From: Betaproteobacteria bacterium
GTDB lineage: Bacteria; Pseudomonadota; Gammaproteobacteria; Burkholderiales; Rhodocyclaceae
Direction of reading: 5' to 3'
NCBI GenBank assembly: GCA_009781175.1
Contig: WQYQ01000024.1
Coordinates: forward strand, 1 to 53,041
Length of the DNA stretch: 53,041 nucleotides
Shown: positions 33,446 through 43,294 of the stretch, one piece after another
Layout: each line of letters opens with the position of its first letter
Numbering within the stretch: the first letter of the stretch is position 1
The notes under the pieces: generated by a model
Seen by the model: only the letters and a program-made list of their open reading frames with translations
What the model was told of the DNA's origin: nothing
Database searches by the model: none
Position numbers and translations under genes: made by a program

Positions 33446-34963
33446 ATGCGCAAGTTCAGCACGGCCCCGATCGCCCTGCGCTCGTTCGTCACCGGCGGAT
33501 TGATGTCGCTCGCCGCCCTGGTCCTGTCGGCCTGCGGGGGCGGCGGAGGCTCCGACACATCTCCAGCGTCGGGCGCGCAAACGCAGAGCGGCGGAGACGC
33601 CAACAGTGCCCCCGCGAACCCGAGCCCTCTGAGCCTGGCCGCCCAGGTTGGCCAGAAGTTGTTCTTCGACACCAACCTGTCGAGCAACAAGAACCAGTCG
33701 TGCGCCAGTTGCCATGACCCGAACTACGCCTACGGCCCACCCAACGGCCTGTCCGTACAACTCGGTTCGGATGGCCACTCGAAAGGCCAACGCGCCGCGC
33801 CTTCGCTGCGCTACAAAGACATGACGCCGCCCTACAATGACGTGGCCGAGAACCCCGACGGCGCGACGATCAACGCGCCCGGCGGCGGCTTTATGCTCGA
33901 TGGCCGCGCCGCCACGCTGGTCGAGCAGGCAGGGCTGCCGTTGCTCAACCCGGTCGAGATGAACAATCCGTCGAAAGAAGCCGTAGTCCAGGCCGTCCGC
34001 ACGGCCTCCTATGCGACACTGTTCAAGCAAGCCTTCGGCGCGAGTTCGCTCGACGACACCGAAACGGCCTTTGCCAGCATCAGTCAGGCGATCGCCGCCT
34101 TTGAAACCGAGGACATCAGCTTCCACCCCTACAGCAGCAAATACGACCTGTACATCGGCAACAAGGTCGGCGGAGCACTGACGCCCGCCGAACTGCGGGG
34201 TCTGTCCGTTTTCAACCGCGCCGATCAGGGCAACTGCGCGGCCTGCCACTTCCCGGGCGCCAACTTCCAGGGCAGCGTCGGGTTGATGACCGATTTCACC
34301 TACCAGGCCGTCGGCGCGCCGCGCAATGACCGCTCGATCCCGAACAACCCCGATCCGGTTCTATCCAACGACGATCCAGCCTACTTCGACATGGGGCTGT
34401 GCGGCCCGACCAATGACAGCAGCGGCAGCAGCCACACACCGGGAACGCCCCAGGCGGGCGCGGGGCCGGACCCGTACACGGGCGTCTACAACCCGAATCC
34501 GTACTGCGGTCGCTTCAAGGTCCCAACCTTGCGCAACGTCGCATCGCGCACCGCGTTCTTCCACAACGGTGTTTTGCATTCGCTGGAACAGGTGGTTCGC
34601 TTCTACAACACACGCGACACGAACCCCGAATACTGGTATCCCGCGACCGGCGGCAGCGGCGCGGCCAAGGCCAATCCGTCCTATGCCTTGCAGCCGACCT
34701 ACGTGCCCGGCGCGACGGTGAACAAGTTCAACGATCTGCCCGCGATGTACCAGGGCAACATCGACGAAGAAGCACCGATGGGGCAAGGTCAGACCGAAGC
34801 CGGCGGCAGCACCGCGCTGAACGGCGCGCGGCCACGCCCCGCAGGTTCGACGCCGCTGCTCACGGAACAGAACGTGCAGGACCTGCTCTGCTTCCTGAAC
34901 ACCCTGAGCGACGGCTACCAGCCGCCAGCAACCGCGCCGACCAGCGGCGCTTGTGTGAAATGA
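33446..34963 (+). CDS. Di-haem cytochrome c peroxidase / MauG-like lipoprotein
   Basis: A 505-residue exported protein. The signal ends in the lipobox LSAC, followed by GGGGGS as in the preceding phosphoesterase. Two c-type haem sites are visible: CASCHD (about residue 90) and CAACHF (about residue 261). The PSLRYKDMTPPYND, MLDGRAATLVEQAGLPLLNPVEM and KVPTLRNVASRTAFFHNG blocks are typical of the CcpA/MauG family. It may detoxify peroxide or oxidise a partner protein; MauG-type members modify protein residues. AAAGGA lies 6 bp before the ATG. Its stop overlaps the next start (ATGA at 34960). Confidence 0.9.
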   Translation: MRKFSTAPIALRSFVTGGLMSLAALVLSACGGGGGSDTSPASGAQTQSGGDANSAPANPSPLSLAAQVGQKLFFDTNLSSNKNQSCASCHDPNYAYGPPNGLSVQLGSDGHSKGQRAAPSLRYKDMTPPYNDVAENPDGATINAPGGGFMLDGRAATLVEQAGLPLLNPVEMNNPSKEAVVQAVRTASYATLFKQAFGASSLDDTETAFASISQAIAAFETEDISFHPYSSKYDLYIGNKVGGALTPAELRGLSVFNRADQGNCAACHFPGANFQGSVGLMTDFTYQAVGAPRNDRSIPNNPDPVLSNDDPAYFDMGLCGPTNDSSGSSHTPGTPQAGAGPDPYTGVYNPNPYCGRFKVPTLRNVASRTAFFHNGVLHSLEQVVRFYNTRDTNPEYWYPATGGSGAAKANPSYALQPTYVPGATVNKFNDLPAMYQGNIDEEAPMGQGQTEAGGSTALNGARPRPAGSTPLLTEQNVQDLLCFLNTLSDGYQPPATAPTSGACVK

Positions 34964-35673
34964 CATTCCCCTCCATCAACCTCGACTTGACCCGTATGAA
35001 TTTCCCTTTCCTCCACGCTAACCGACGCACCCCGGCTTCGAGCAAAGTCCTGTTGAGCATCATCGCCACGGCCTTCGCCTTGTCGGCCTGTGGCCCCAAC
35101 CACGGCGCCAAGGCGCCGACCCCCGAAAACCTCGGCACCGCGCTTGATGAGCATCTGCTCCAGCACGGCGACATCTGCCTCGCAATGTTCGACTGGCCGA
35201 TCGACCTGACAGAAGCCGAAGCCAGCTCCGGCGCTCGCCACGCAGTGCAGTTTCCGGTAATGGAAAAGCTCGGCCTGGTGCAAAGCGCCATCGTCGCCGT
35301 GCCCAAGAGCCGGGAGAACCCCGACGGCGCAGTCAAACGCTTTGATCTGACCGACGCGGGCCGCCAGTTCTACAAGCCGCACGCCTACACATCCCGCAAC
35401 GGCGCCGAGCACGCCAACGATTTCTGCGTGGCACACCTTCAGCGCGAGAAGATCGTCGATATCAAGGTCAATTCGAGCGACGCCCTGCATCCGCAGGCAG
35501 TGGTGAGCTACACCTACCGGATCGACCCCGCGCCGTGGATGCAGGACGCCGATGCGCAGCGCGTGTTCCCAATGATCGCCCGCATCATCCAGGGCGCCGG
35601 CGGCGGCCTGCAACTGCGCCAGGGCTTCAGGCTCGGCGACAAGGGCTGGATCGGCGAAACCGGGCCGGTTTGA
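34960..35673 (+). CDS. Lipoprotein of unknown function
   Basis: A 237-residue protein of no recognised family. A hydrophobic segment VLLSIIATAFALSACG ends in a lipobox, so it is a probable lipoprotein. The region beyond has FDLTDAGRQFYK, FCVAHLQREKIVDIKVNS and VSYTYRIDPAPWMQDADAQRVFP, a mixed alpha/beta pattern without motifs I know. The start at 34960 overlaps the preceding stop by four bases (ATGA coupling); a second ATG at 34996 would give a more normal signal peptide length. The following hydroxylase gene begins 4 bp after its stop, so it is part of the same unit. Confidence 0.7.
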   Translation: MTFPSINLDLTRMNFPFLHANRRTPASSKVLLSIIATAFALSACGPNHGAKAPTPENLGTALDEHLLQHGDICLAMFDWPIDLTEAEASSGARHAVQFPVMEKLGLVQSAIVAVPKSRENPDGAVKRFDLTDAGRQFYKPHAYTSRNGAEHANDFCVAHLQREKIVDIKVNSSDALHPQAVVSYTYRIDPAPWMQDADAQRVFPMIARIIQGAGGGLQLRQGFRLGDKGWIGETGPV

Positions 35674-35677
35674 ACCC

Positions 35678-36556
35678 ATGAGCGCCATCCTCCGCTTCTC
35701 GCCCGACCTCGGGCGCTGGCTGACCCACAACCTCGACGCCAGCCAGGCGCCACAGGCCCTGGTGGCCACGATGCGACAGAAGGGCATGAACGGGCGTGCG
35801 GCCCAAGCCATCGTCGCGGCATTCACCGATGCGCGGCAACACGGCACGCCGTTGCCGATCGATCACGTCGAACTGCCGGACGAAGCCCCCGCCAAGCCGC
35901 CCGCGCGACTTGCGCCGGGCACCCGCATCATGGCCGCCGACCGTGATATCACCGTGCATTTGCGCACCGACGACCCGGTCCTGGCCTTGCTCGGCAACGT
36001 GCTGGACGCGGCGGAATGCCAAGCCGTGATCGACATGGCGCGTCCGCGTCTGAAACCGTCCACGCTGGTCGATCCAGCGAGCGGACGCAACATCGTGAGC
36101 GACAGCCGCACGAGCTGGGGCATGTTCTTCCGCCTGGAAGAAAACGAACTGATCGCCCGGCTCGACCGCCGCATCTCCGCGCTGATGAACCTGCCGCTCG
36201 AACACGGCGAGGGCCTGCAAGTGCTGTACTACCCGACCGGCGCGGTGAACGAGCCTCACCACGACTACCTCGCACCCGCCAACGCCGCGAACCGCCAGTC
36301 CATCGCGCGCAGCGGCCAGCGCATCAGTACGCTGGTGGTCTATCTCAACGACGTCCCCGCTGGCGGTCAAACCGTGTTTCCGCAACTCGGCTTCGCGTTT
36401 TCGCCACTACGCGGCCATGCCGCTTACTTTGAGTACGGCGACAACGAGGGCCGCGTCGATGCGCGCTCGCTGCACGCCAGCACACCGGTGACGCAAGGCG
36501 AGAAATGGGCCATGACCAAATGGATGCGCAACCGGCCCTTCGTCCCAGTCGGCTGA
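35678..36556 (+). CDS. 2-oxoglutarate/Fe(II)-dependent prolyl 4-hydroxylase-like enzyme
   Basis: A 292-residue dioxygenase. The C-terminal double-stranded beta-helix carries the HxD iron ligands in EPHHDYL (about residue 190), the distal His in SLHASTPV (about 268) and the 2-oxoglutarate-binding Lys in EKWAMTKWMRN. SRTSWGMFF and QVLYYPTGAVNEPHHDY are typical of the prolyl 4-hydroxylase alpha-subunit family. The N-terminal about 90 residues are an unrecognised helical region. No signal peptide is visible, so it acts in the cytoplasm, unlike its lipoprotein neighbours. It could hydroxylate a proline of a co-expressed protein; the substrate is unknown. Confidence 0.9.
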   Translation: MSAILRFSPDLGRWLTHNLDASQAPQALVATMRQKGMNGRAAQAIVAAFTDARQHGTPLPIDHVELPDEAPAKPPARLAPGTRIMAADRDITVHLRTDDPVLALLGNVLDAAECQAVIDMARPRLKPSTLVDPASGRNIVSDSRTSWGMFFRLEENELIARLDRRISALMNLPLEHGEGLQVLYYPTGAVNEPHHDYLAPANAANRQSIARSGQRISTLVVYLNDVPAGGQTVFPQLGFAFSPLRGHAAYFEYGDNEGRVDARSLHASTPVTQGEKWAMTKWMRNRPFVPVG

Positions 36557-36824
36557 CCTCGACCAAGCTTAACGCGATGCGTCATCGCCCGCATCCCCGC
36601 GCATCGGTGACACCCGCGCCCCTGGTCGCGCACAGCCCCGCAGCGAGCCGTATTCGTCGCATAAACCCACCGAGCAGGAAAATCTGCACCGCATTGAGGG
36701 GTGCCGCGCAGCGCGGATGTCTTATTGCACGGCGGTCAAGCCATAAAACAACGTGCCAGCAAAGTCTCCATGCTGGCGCGCTGCTTTAGTTTGAGCCGCA
36801 CTTCGTTATTTTGAAGTCAGCTCA
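36557..36824. other. Intergenic stretch between hydroxylase gene and sodC
   Basis: A 268-bp gap without a credible gene. It holds the terminator at 36752-36780 and otherwise GC-rich sequence with no recognised motif. Confidence 0.3.
36752..36780 (-). terminator. Terminator downstream of sodC (possibly bidirectional)
   Basis: A 10-bp stem CGTGCCAGCA (36752-36761) with TGCTGGCGCG (36771-36780) and a 9-base loop. On the - strand it is followed by TTGTTTTA, fitting the end of sodC transcription 45 bp after its stop. On the + strand it could also stop the hydroxylase transcript. Confidence 0.7.
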
Positions 36825-37355
36825 TCAAGGAAGCACGCCACAAGCGATCCGTGCTCCACCGCCGCCAAGCGGCATCGGATGGTCGGAATAATTGTCCCCG
36901 CCCGCATGCACCATCAAGGAACGGCCGGCAAGATCGGCCAATTTAAGACGCGGCGCCAAGACGGGGGTCACCGCTTTACCGGAGCTATCAACATAAAGCG
37001 GCGGCAGATCACCAAGATGGCCATCTCCCCACGGCAAACTGTGCTTGCCGCTGTGGGTCGGATCGTAGTGGCCGCCGGCGCCCAATGCGGCAACAGGCTT
37101 GCCGTCTTTTTCCTTCGGCGCGCAGCTCGGATTTTCATGTACATGGAAGCCATGCAATCCGGGCGGCAAGTCGCTCAGTTCCGGCGTAAAGACCGCGCCG
37201 TAGGCTGACTCGCTAACAACAATCTGCCCAATCGGTTTGGCATGGCCGGCTTCGTCCACAAGCTGCATCGGAACCGTAATGTCCGCATGCGCGGCCCCGG
37301 CAATCAACAACGCCGGCCAAAAGAAGTAAGCCATTCGCTTGATACCCAATTGCAT
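36825..37355 (-). CDS. sodC: Periplasmic Cu/Zn superoxide dismutase
   Basis: A 176-residue exported enzyme converting superoxide to peroxide and oxygen. A signal peptide (about 1-24, ending AHA) precedes the beta-barrel. Copper ligands appear in [13 protein letters not shown] and the zinc-binding loop in [53 protein letters not shown] supplies the last His, the catalytic Arg and the second disulfide Cys. The ATG at 37355 has AGGAGAAATT directly upstream. It is divergent from the nap operon across a 268-bp region. Confidence 0.96.
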   Translation of the reverse strand: MQLGIKRMAYFFWPALLIAGAAHADITVPMQLVDEAGHAKPIGQIVVSESAYGAVFTPELSDLPPGLHGFHVHENPSCAPKEKDGKPVAALGAGGHYDPTHSGKHSLPWGDGHLGDLPPLYVDSSGKAVTPVLAPRLKLADLAGRSLMVHAGGDNYSDHPMPLGGGGARIACGVLP

Positions 37356-37382
37356 AAATTTCTCCTATAAGAAATAGATATT

Positions 37383-37392
37383 CGATATATCG
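37383..37392. promoter_or_regulatory. CGATATATCG palindrome upstream of sodC
   Basis: A perfect 10-bp palindrome 27 bp upstream of the sodC ATG. It is a plausible operator for a dimeric regulator; the regulator is unknown. Confidence 0.3.
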
Positions 37393-37462
37393 GCCATTAC
37401 TTTAATCCTTGTGCTTTCTCCCGCCATAGAAGATCACCCAAGCCATTGGCTTCGGTCCGGCG

Positions 37463-37479
37463 GCAGATGTCTTATCTGC
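37463..37479. promoter_or_regulatory. GCAGAT-N5-ATCTGC inverted repeat upstream of nap
   Basis: A perfect 6-bp inverted repeat with 5-bp spacer, about 145 bp before napD. An AAGCC-ATT-GGCTT repeat lies just left of it (37440-37452). No FNR-type TTGAT-N4-ATCAA box was found. This could be the site of another regulator of nap or sodC. Confidence 0.3.
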
Positions 37480-37623
37480 ACCAACGATGGGGATCACAAA
37501 ATAGATCCAGGCTTGTGCTCGACCTGGGGCCAATAAAAACCCTTGTACCGCGTCAACTTATACGCAAATCGCCGAGCATAAGATGCATACGGAATCCTTT
37601 TTTTAAGTGCGGAATAAACCGAG

Positions 37624-37893
37624 ATGAATCTGTCGAGCCTGGTCGTCGATGTACGCCCTGAATCTCTCGCATCCGTGCAAGCCGAAATGGCGGCGTGGCC
37701 CGGCGTCGAAGTTCAAGCGTCGTCTCCGCAAGGCAAGCTGGTCGTTACGCTCGAAACCGACAGCGATTACGCAACGACCGAAATCTTTTCCCGCATCAAC
37801 GCCATCGACGGCGTGATGGCGGTTGCAATGGTCTATCACCGATTCGAACCCGAGCCTGAACAGGAGGTCCTTCATGACATTGACGCGACGTGA
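37624..37893 (+). CDS. napD: Nitrate reductase assembly chaperone NapD
   Basis: An 89-residue cytoplasmic chaperone that binds the Tat signal of NapA until the molybdenum cofactor is in place. [22 protein letters not shown] and GKLVVTLE, then [18 protein letters not shown], match the ferredoxin-like fold of the family. It is the first gene of the nap operon. The 3' end overlaps the napA start by 20 bp. Confidence 0.93.
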   Translation: MNLSSLVVDVRPESLASVQAEMAAWPGVEVQASSPQGKLVVTLETDSDYATTEIFSRINAIDGVMAVAMVYHRFEPEPEQEVLHDIDAT

Positions 37894-40420
37894 GTTCATC
37901 AAGCAGCAGGCAACCGCAGCGGCGGCCACTGTTGCGGGCATTACGCTACCCCACACAGCGGCGATGGCTCAGGCCACCGGCACCAAAGACGATGTGCGCT
38001 GGGACAAAGGCGTATGCCGTTATTGCGGAACCGGCTGCGGCGTGCTGGTCGGCGTCAAAGGCGGGCGGATCGTCGCGACACAAGGCGATCCCGACGCGCC
38101 GGTGAATAGGGGCCTCAACTGTGTCAAAGGCTATTTCCTGGCCAAAATTCAGTATGGCAACGACCGCCTTACCAAGCCTTTGTTACGCATGAAGAACGGC
38201 AAGTTCGATAAGAACGGCGAGTTTCAGCCGGTGAGCTGGAACCAGGCTTTCGACATCATGGAAGAGAAGTGCAAGGCGGTGCTCAAGGCCAAGGGACCGT
38301 CGGCAGTGGGCATGTTCGGCTCGGGCCAATGGACGATCTGGGAAGGCTATGCCGGCAATAAACTGTTCAAGGCCGGCCTGCGCTCCAATAACGTCGACCC
38401 GAATGCCCGCCACTGCATGGCCAGCGCGGTGTTTGGCTTCATACGCACGTTTGGCGCCGATGAACCGATGGGCAGCTATGACGATATCGAGCACGCCGAC
38501 GCCTTCGTGCTGTGGGGCTGCAATATGGCCGAGATGCACCCGATTCTGTGGTCGCGCATCAACAATCGGCGGCTATCGGCGCCGCAGGTCAGAATTCATG
38601 TGCTTTCCACTTTCACGCACCGCTCCTGCGAAGTTGCGGATGCCGAGTTGATCTTCACGCCGCAAACGGATTTGGCGATCCTCAACTACATCTGCAACTA
38701 CATCATCCAGAACGGCGCGGTGAACCAGGACTTCGTAGCCAAGCACGTCACGTACCAGAAAGGCGTCACCGATATCGGCTATGGCCTGCGCCCCAACCAT
38801 CCGCTCGAACAGGGGGCGGGCAACAACGGTTATCCCGGTCCCGACGGCAAGCCGAAGGGCAATCCCGCAGCCAGTTCGCCGATCACATTCGAGGAATTCA
38901 AGCAGTTCGTCGCGCCTTACACGCTGGACTACACCGCCAAGCTCTCGGGCGTACCGAAGGAAAAGCTCGAAGCGCTGGCCAAGCTCTATGCCGACCCCAA
39001 GACCAAAGTCACTTCGTTCTGGACGATGGGCTTCAACCAGCACTCGCGCGGCACCTGGGTCAATAACATGATCTACAACGTGCATCTGCTGGTGGGCAAG
39101 ATCTCCGAACCGGGCAACGGCCCCTTCTCGCTCACGGGCCAGCCGAGCGCCTGCGGCACCGCGCGCGAGGTCGGCACTTTCGCGCACCGCCTGCCGGCCG
39201 ACATGTTGATCGCCAATCCGCAGCACCGTGAAGCGGCCGAGAAGATCTGGAACATTCCTGCCGGCACAATCAACCCCGAGATTGGCCTGCACGCGATCGC
39301 GCAAGACCGGGCGCTTAAGGACGGCAAGCTCAATTTCTACTGGACCTCGACCACCAACAACATCCAGGCGGGGCCGAATCTGAATCAAGAGCGTTATCCG
39401 GGCTTCCGTAATCCAGCCAACTTCATCGTGGTGTCCGACGTCTACCCGACGCTCTCCGCGATGGCGGCCGATTTGATCCTGCCGTGCGCGATGTGGATGG
39501 AAAAGGAAGGCGCCTTCGGCAACGCGGAACGGCGCACCCAATTCTGGCGCCAACAGGTCAAGGCTCCGGGCGACGCGAAAAGCGATCTGTGGCAATACCT
39601 CGAATTCTCGAAACGCTTCAAGACCGACGAGGTATGGCCCGCCGAACTGCTCGCCAAGAACCCGCAATACAAGGGTAAGACGCTATATGAAGTGCTTTTC
39701 GCCAACGGCGAGGTCAACAAGTTCGACAAGGCCGAAGCCGCGCGCACCAATGCGCACGCCTGGGCGGGCTATACCAACGACGAAACCGAGGCGTTCGGCT
39801 TCTATGTGCAAAAGGGCCTGTTCGAGGAGTACCGCAACTTCGGCAAGGGCCACGGCAAGGATCTCGGCGAGTTCGACCTGTACCACAAGGTGCGCGGTTT
39901 GCGCTGGCCCGTGGTCAACGGCAAGGAAACGCTGTGGCGCTATCGTGAAGGCTACGATCCCTACATCAAGGCGGGCGAAGGCATCAGGTTCTACGGCAAG
40001 CCCGACGGCAAGGCGACGCTCTTTGCGCTGCCCTACCAGCCGGCCGCCGAGTCGCCCGATTCTGAATACGATCTGTGGCTATGCACCGGGCGCGTATTGG
40101 AGCATTGGCACACCGGCTCGATGACGCGCCGCGTGCCCGAGCTTTATCGCGCCTTCCCGGATGCGGTCGTATGGATGCATCCCAAAGATGCGGAAAAACG
40201 CGGCCTCAAGCATGGCGATCCGGTCAAGGCCAGTACGCGGCGCGGCGAGATTCAACTGCGCGTCAACACGCGCGGGCGTAACCAGGTGCCGCAAGGTCTG
40301 GTGTTCATTCCATTCTTCGACGAGTCGCGCCTGGTCAACAAACTCACCCTCGACGCGACTTGTCCGATCTCGAAGGAAACCGACTTCAAGAAATGCGCGG
40401 TCAAGATCGTCAAAGCATAG
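37874..40420 (+). CDS. napA: Periplasmic nitrate reductase catalytic subunit
   Basis: A 848-residue molybdopterin enzyme reducing nitrate to nitrite in the periplasm. A twin-arginine signal (TRREFIKQQ, residues 4-12) exports it folded. A [4Fe-4S] site is formed by Cys48, Cys51, Cys55 and Cys83. The molybdenum-ligating Cys181 lies in RHCMASAV, at the number seen in well-studied NapA proteins. The start at 37874 is set by a strong AGGAGG ribosome-binding site and the Tat motif; the open frame extends upstream but out of register with function. An intercistronic hairpin separates it from napG. Confidence 0.97.
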   Translation: MTLTRREFIKQQATAAAATVAGITLPHTAAMAQATGTKDDVRWDKGVCRYCGTGCGVLVGVKGGRIVATQGDPDAPVNRGLNCVKGYFLAKIQYGNDRLTKPLLRMKNGKFDKNGEFQPVSWNQAFDIMEEKCKAVLKAKGPSAVGMFGSGQWTIWEGYAGNKLFKAGLRSNNVDPNARHCMASAVFGFIRTFGADEPMGSYDDIEHADAFVLWGCNMAEMHPILWSRINNRRLSAPQVRIHVLSTFTHRSCEVADAELIFTPQTDLAILNYICNYIIQNGAVNQDFVAKHVTYQKGVTDIGYGLRPNHPLEQGAGNNGYPGPDGKPKGNPAASSPITFEEFKQFVAPYTLDYTAKLSGVPKEKLEALAKLYADPKTKVTSFWTMGFNQHSRGTWVNNMIYNVHLLVGKISEPGNGPFSLTGQPSACGTAREVGTFAHRLPADMLIANPQHREAAEKIWNIPAGTINPEIGLHAIAQDRALKDGKLNFYWTSTTNNIQAGPNLNQERYPGFRNPANFIVVSDVYPTLSAMAADLILPCAMWMEKEGAFGNAERRTQFWRQQVKAPGDAKSDLWQYLEFSKRFKTDEVWPAELLAKNPQYKGKTLYEVLFANGEVNKFDKAEAARTNAHAWAGYTNDETEAFGFYVQKGLFEEYRNFGKGHGKDLGEFDLYHKVRGLRWPVVNGKETLWRYREGYDPYIKAGEGIRFYGKPDGKATLFALPYQPAAESPDSEYDLWLCTGRVLEHWHTGSMTRRVPELYRAFPDAVVWMHPKDAEKRGLKHGDPVKASTRRGEIQLRVNTRGRNQVPQGLVFIPFFDESRLVNKLTLDATCPISKETDFKKCAVKIVKA

Positions 40421-40434
40421 CGATGTAAAAACGA

Positions 40435-40474
40435 TGTGCGCTGGCGGCAGCCTCTGAAGCGCCGCCAGCACACA
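40435..40474 (+). other. Intercistronic stem-loop between napA and napG
   Basis: A long GC-rich stem (about 9 bp GCTGGCGGC/GCCGCCAGC, extended by TGTG/CACA) with no T-run after it. It is more likely an mRNA-stabilising or attenuating structure than a terminator, favouring more napA than napGHB product. Confidence 0.55.
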
Positions 40475-40500
40475 TGACAGCAAGGGGATGACAGGCTCCC

Positions 40501-41364
40501 ATGTCCGTCAAGAAGGAAAAAACGACACAGGCATCACCCGCCCGCCGGCAATTCATGCTCGAAACGGTGCGGATGGCCTGCGGCGTTGGTGTCGTCGGTT
40601 TGGGGCTTGGACTCTATGCACGACAGTCGCGCGCCCACCCGCCGCTGGCCATACGTCCGCCGGGCGCTATTGCGGAAGCGGAATTCCTCGGCGCATGCAT
40701 ACGCTGCGGTTTATGTGCGCGCGATTGCCCCTACGACATCCTGAGCCTGGCCAAACCCGGCGAGCCGGTTGCTGTGGGCACGCCGTATTTCGTCGCACGG
40801 CAATTGCCCTGCGAAATGTGCGAGGACATTCCTTGCGTCAAAGCCTGCCCCACCGGCGCGCTCGATCACAAACTGACCGACATCAACAAAGCCAAAATGG
40901 GTTTGGCGGTGCTCGTCGATCATGAAACCTGTCTGAATTTTCTCGGCCTACGCTGCGACATCTGTTACCGCGATTGCCCCGTCATCGACAAAGCGCTCAC
41001 GCTGGAACAACGGATCAACACGCGCACGGGCAAACACGCCGAATTCATTCCGACCGTGCATTCGGAAGACTGCACGGGCTGCGGCAAATGCGAAAAATCC
41101 TGCCCGCTCGAAGTCGCCGCGATCAAGGTATTCCCGATCGAGCTTGCGAAGGGAGAACTCGGGAAACACTATCGCCTTGGCTGGGTTGAAAAGGAAAAAT
41201 CCGGCGCCAGCCTGGTTCCGCCCGACCCGGAACATCACTACAACCTGCCCGAAGGCATGCATTACGACCAGGGCAAGGTGCTGCCCGACGAAGCGCCGGC
41301 GACGCCCGAATCCGCCCCGCCGCAGCATCGCGCGCCCAAGGCGCTGAAGAAAGACGAGCTATGA
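40501..41364 (+). CDS. napG: NapG, quinol-dehydrogenase ferredoxin subunit of nitrate reductase
   Basis: A 287-residue periplasmic protein with a Tat-like signal ([12 protein letters not shown], about 14-25). Four [4Fe-4S] clusters are supplied by [35 protein letters not shown] and [12 protein letters not shown]. It passes electrons from the NapH quinol oxidase side to NapB/NapA. Its tail is longer and Pro-rich compared with the core family. Its last bases overlap the napH start (ATGA). Confidence 0.95.
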   Translation: MSVKKEKTTQASPARRQFMLETVRMACGVGVVGLGLGLYARQSRAHPPLAIRPPGAIAEAEFLGACIRCGLCARDCPYDILSLAKPGEPVAVGTPYFVARQLPCEMCEDIPCVKACPTGALDHKLTDINKAKMGLAVLVDHETCLNFLGLRCDICYRDCPVIDKALTLEQRINTRTGKHAEFIPTVHSEDCTGCGKCEKSCPLEVAAIKVFPIELAKGELGKHYRLGWVEKEKSGASLVPPDPEHHYNLPEGMHYDQGKVLPDEAPATPESAPPQHRAPKALKKDEL

Positions 41365-42251
41365 ACCGCAGGCCAACCATCGGCGCAGACGCGAAAGCCG
41401 CCAAAGGCTGGTTTGGCGCGCATCGCTGGCTGATCCTGCGCCGGGTGTCGCAACTGGGCATATTGGCGCTGTTTCTCATCGGGCCGTGGTTCGGTGTGTG
41501 GATCGTCAAAGGTAATCTGGCGTCGAGCCTGACTTTGGGCGTGCTGCCCTTGACCGACCCTTACGTGCTGCTGCAATCCCTGTTCGCGCGCCATATTCCC
41601 GAACGCGCCGCCTTGATTGGCGCGGCGATCGTGCTGGGCTTCTACATCCTGGTTGGCGGGCGCGCCTATTGTGCATGGGTCTGTCCGATCAACCCAATCA
41701 CCGATGCGGCCGCCTGGCTGCGGCGGCGGCTTGGCATTCACGGCGGCGCGCGCCTGCCCCGCGCGACGCGCTACTGGGTATTGGCGATGACTTTTGTCGT
41801 CGCGGCTGTAACGGACAGCATCGCATGGGAATTGGTCAATCCGGTCTCAATGATGCATCGCGCCTTGATTTTTGGAATTGGCGCGAGTTGGGCGATCATT
41901 CTCGGCCTGTTTCTGTTCGATCTTTTCATTGCGCAACGCGGCTGGTGCGGGCATATATGTCCGGTCGGCGCGTTTTACAGCCTGCTCGGACGCTGGAGCC
42001 CGCTGCGCATCAGCGCCGTGCGGCGCGAAGCCTGCAACGACTGCGCGGACTGCTATGCCGTCTGCCCCGAGCCGCTCATCATCAAGCCCGCGCTCAAAGC
42101 GGTGGACGGCGCCGGGCCGGTAATTACCTCAGCCAACTGCACGAACTGCGGCCGGTGCATTGATATTTGCTCCAAAGACGTTTTCGAATTCGGCGCACGC
42201 GGCCGCAACGCTGAAACACCGCCTGCGCGCAGCACCGCGCCAAGCACATGA
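41361..42251 (+). CDS. napH: NapH, membrane quinol dehydrogenase subunit
   Basis: A 296-residue inner-membrane protein with about four transmembrane helices. It carries the CxxxCP motifs typical of NapH ([27 protein letters not shown]), and two ferredoxin-type clusters near the C-terminus ([30 protein letters not shown]). It oxidises quinol and, with NapG, feeds the nitrate reductase. This matters here because napC is missing. Confidence 0.95.
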   Translation: MNRRPTIGADAKAAKGWFGAHRWLILRRVSQLGILALFLIGPWFGVWIVKGNLASSLTLGVLPLTDPYVLLQSLFARHIPERAALIGAAIVLGFYILVGGRAYCAWVCPINPITDAAAWLRRRLGIHGGARLPRATRYWVLAMTFVVAAVTDSIAWELVNPVSMMHRALIFGIGASWAIILGLFLFDLFIAQRGWCGHICPVGAFYSLLGRWSPLRISAVRREACNDCADCYAVCPEPLIIKPALKAVDGAGPVITSANCTNCGRCIDICSKDVFEFGARGRNAETPPARSTAPST

Positions 42252-42289
42252 AATTCTCTCGACTCCCGACGATGCGAAAGGAAACCACG

Positions 42290-42733
42290 ATGAACATGTC
42301 GATCAAGGTAGCGGTGGTGGCGGCAGTCGCTGCGACCGTGTATGGATGTGCGCAGTTTGCGGGAGTCGCTACGTTGCGTGGCACCGATACGGAGGCCACC
42401 GACACGGCTCCCACTGACTTCAAAACCTACGCCGGCAAACGACCGGGCTCAGGTGCGCCGATTACACGCACCTTCAAGGAACAGCCTCCGCTGATTCCGC
42501 ATGCCATCGACAACTTCGACGAAATCACGCTTGACGACAATCAATGCCTGGAATGCCACAGTCCCGCGACGGCCGCCGCGAAAAAAGCGCCCAAGGTCGC
42601 CGACTCTCATATGCAGAACGGGGAAGTCCTCAAGGAACGCTATCAGTGCAATACCTGCCATGTGCCGCAAGTCGATGCGCCGCCACTGATCGCCAATACT
42701 TTTGTCGGAACCCCTGTTCCTCAGAAGCAATAG
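42290..42733 (+). CDS. napB: NapB, di-haem cytochrome c subunit of nitrate reductase
   Basis: A 147-residue periplasmic cytochrome. An N-terminal signal (SIKVAVVAAVAATVYGCA) precedes two haem sites, CLECH (about residue 89) and CNTCH (about 127). It passes electrons to NapA. The ATG at 42290 has AAAGGAAA upstream; the ATG at 42248 overlaps the napH stop (ATGA) and would add 14 residues. It is the last gene of the operon before a strong terminator. Confidence 0.93.
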   Translation: MNMSIKVAVVAAVAATVYGCAQFAGVATLRGTDTEATDTAPTDFKTYAGKRPGSGAPITRTFKEQPPLIPHAIDNFDEITLDDNQCLECHSPATAAAKKAPKVADSHMQNGEVLKERYQCNTCHVPQVDAPPLIANTFVGTPVPQKQ

Positions 42734-42743
42734 GGTCAATGCG

Positions 42744-42784
42744 AAAACCCAGCGGGCAAGCATTACGCTGCCCGCTGGGTTTTT
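42744..42784 (+). terminator. Terminator of the nap operon, possibly bidirectional
   Basis: A 15-bp stem with ACCCAGCGGGCA (42747-42758) and TGCCCGCTGGGT (42769-42780), a 10-base loop and a T5 tail on + strand. The A run at the left end would also serve the convergent cupin gene on the - strand. Confidence 0.9.
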
Positions 42785-42801
42785 GGCTACGGGTTTCATA
42801 A

Positions 42802-43191
42802 TCAGGGAGCGGGCGTCGCGAGTGGTTTTCCTTTTTCAACCACATAGGTGCCGAGCATTTTTGCTTTGCTCTCGCCCAGGTTCAAGCCGTCGTGCACAAC
42901 TCCCGCCGGTACGAAAAAGGTTTCGCCTGCCTTGACGATCCGGGGTGGCTGCCCGTCGACACGCAGTTCCAGCTCGCCTTCCATGATATAGCCGAGCTCT
43001 TCTCCCGGATGCGTATGACGGCCTGCCGCGGCGCCAGGCTCAAACTCGGCACGCACCTGGACGGCCACGCGCCCGGGCGCGCTAAGTTCCTGGGTTTGCA
43101 GCGGAACGCGCGTCAGTCCAGACTGCTGAGCCAACGCAACGCCAGCAAACACAACAGACACCATTCCAGCAGCAAGTACAATCCTCTTCAT
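42802..43191 (-). CDS. Secreted cupin-domain protein
   Basis: A 129-residue exported single-cupin protein. The signal peptide is about 1-21 (MKRIVLAAGMVSVVFAGVALA). Metal-binding motifs are GRHTHPGEELGYIMEGELEL (HxH ... E) and FFVPAGVVHDGLN (final His). The function is unknown; periplasmic small cupins often bind metal or small molecules. The start is supported by GGGAGG five bases upstream of the ATG. Confidence 0.88.
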   Translation of the reverse strand: MKRIVLAAGMVSVVFAGVALAQQSGLTRVPLQTQELSAPGRVAVQVRAEFEPGAAAGRHTHPGEELGYIMEGELELRVDGQPPRIVKAGETFFVPAGVVHDGLNLGESKAKMLGTYVVEKGKPLATPAP

Positions 43192-43294
43192 CCGAACCTC
43201 CCCAAAAAATAACAACGTAAAAAAATTGATGATAGTGAGCGCTCGACTAGCATCGAGTCAGAAGTTGTTGACGAACGATCGAAGTGCAGGTCAC

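Noticed and set aside
37446..37661. A 71-codon open frame before napD
   Set aside because: No ribosome-binding site, overlaps the napD start and has no recognisable feature.
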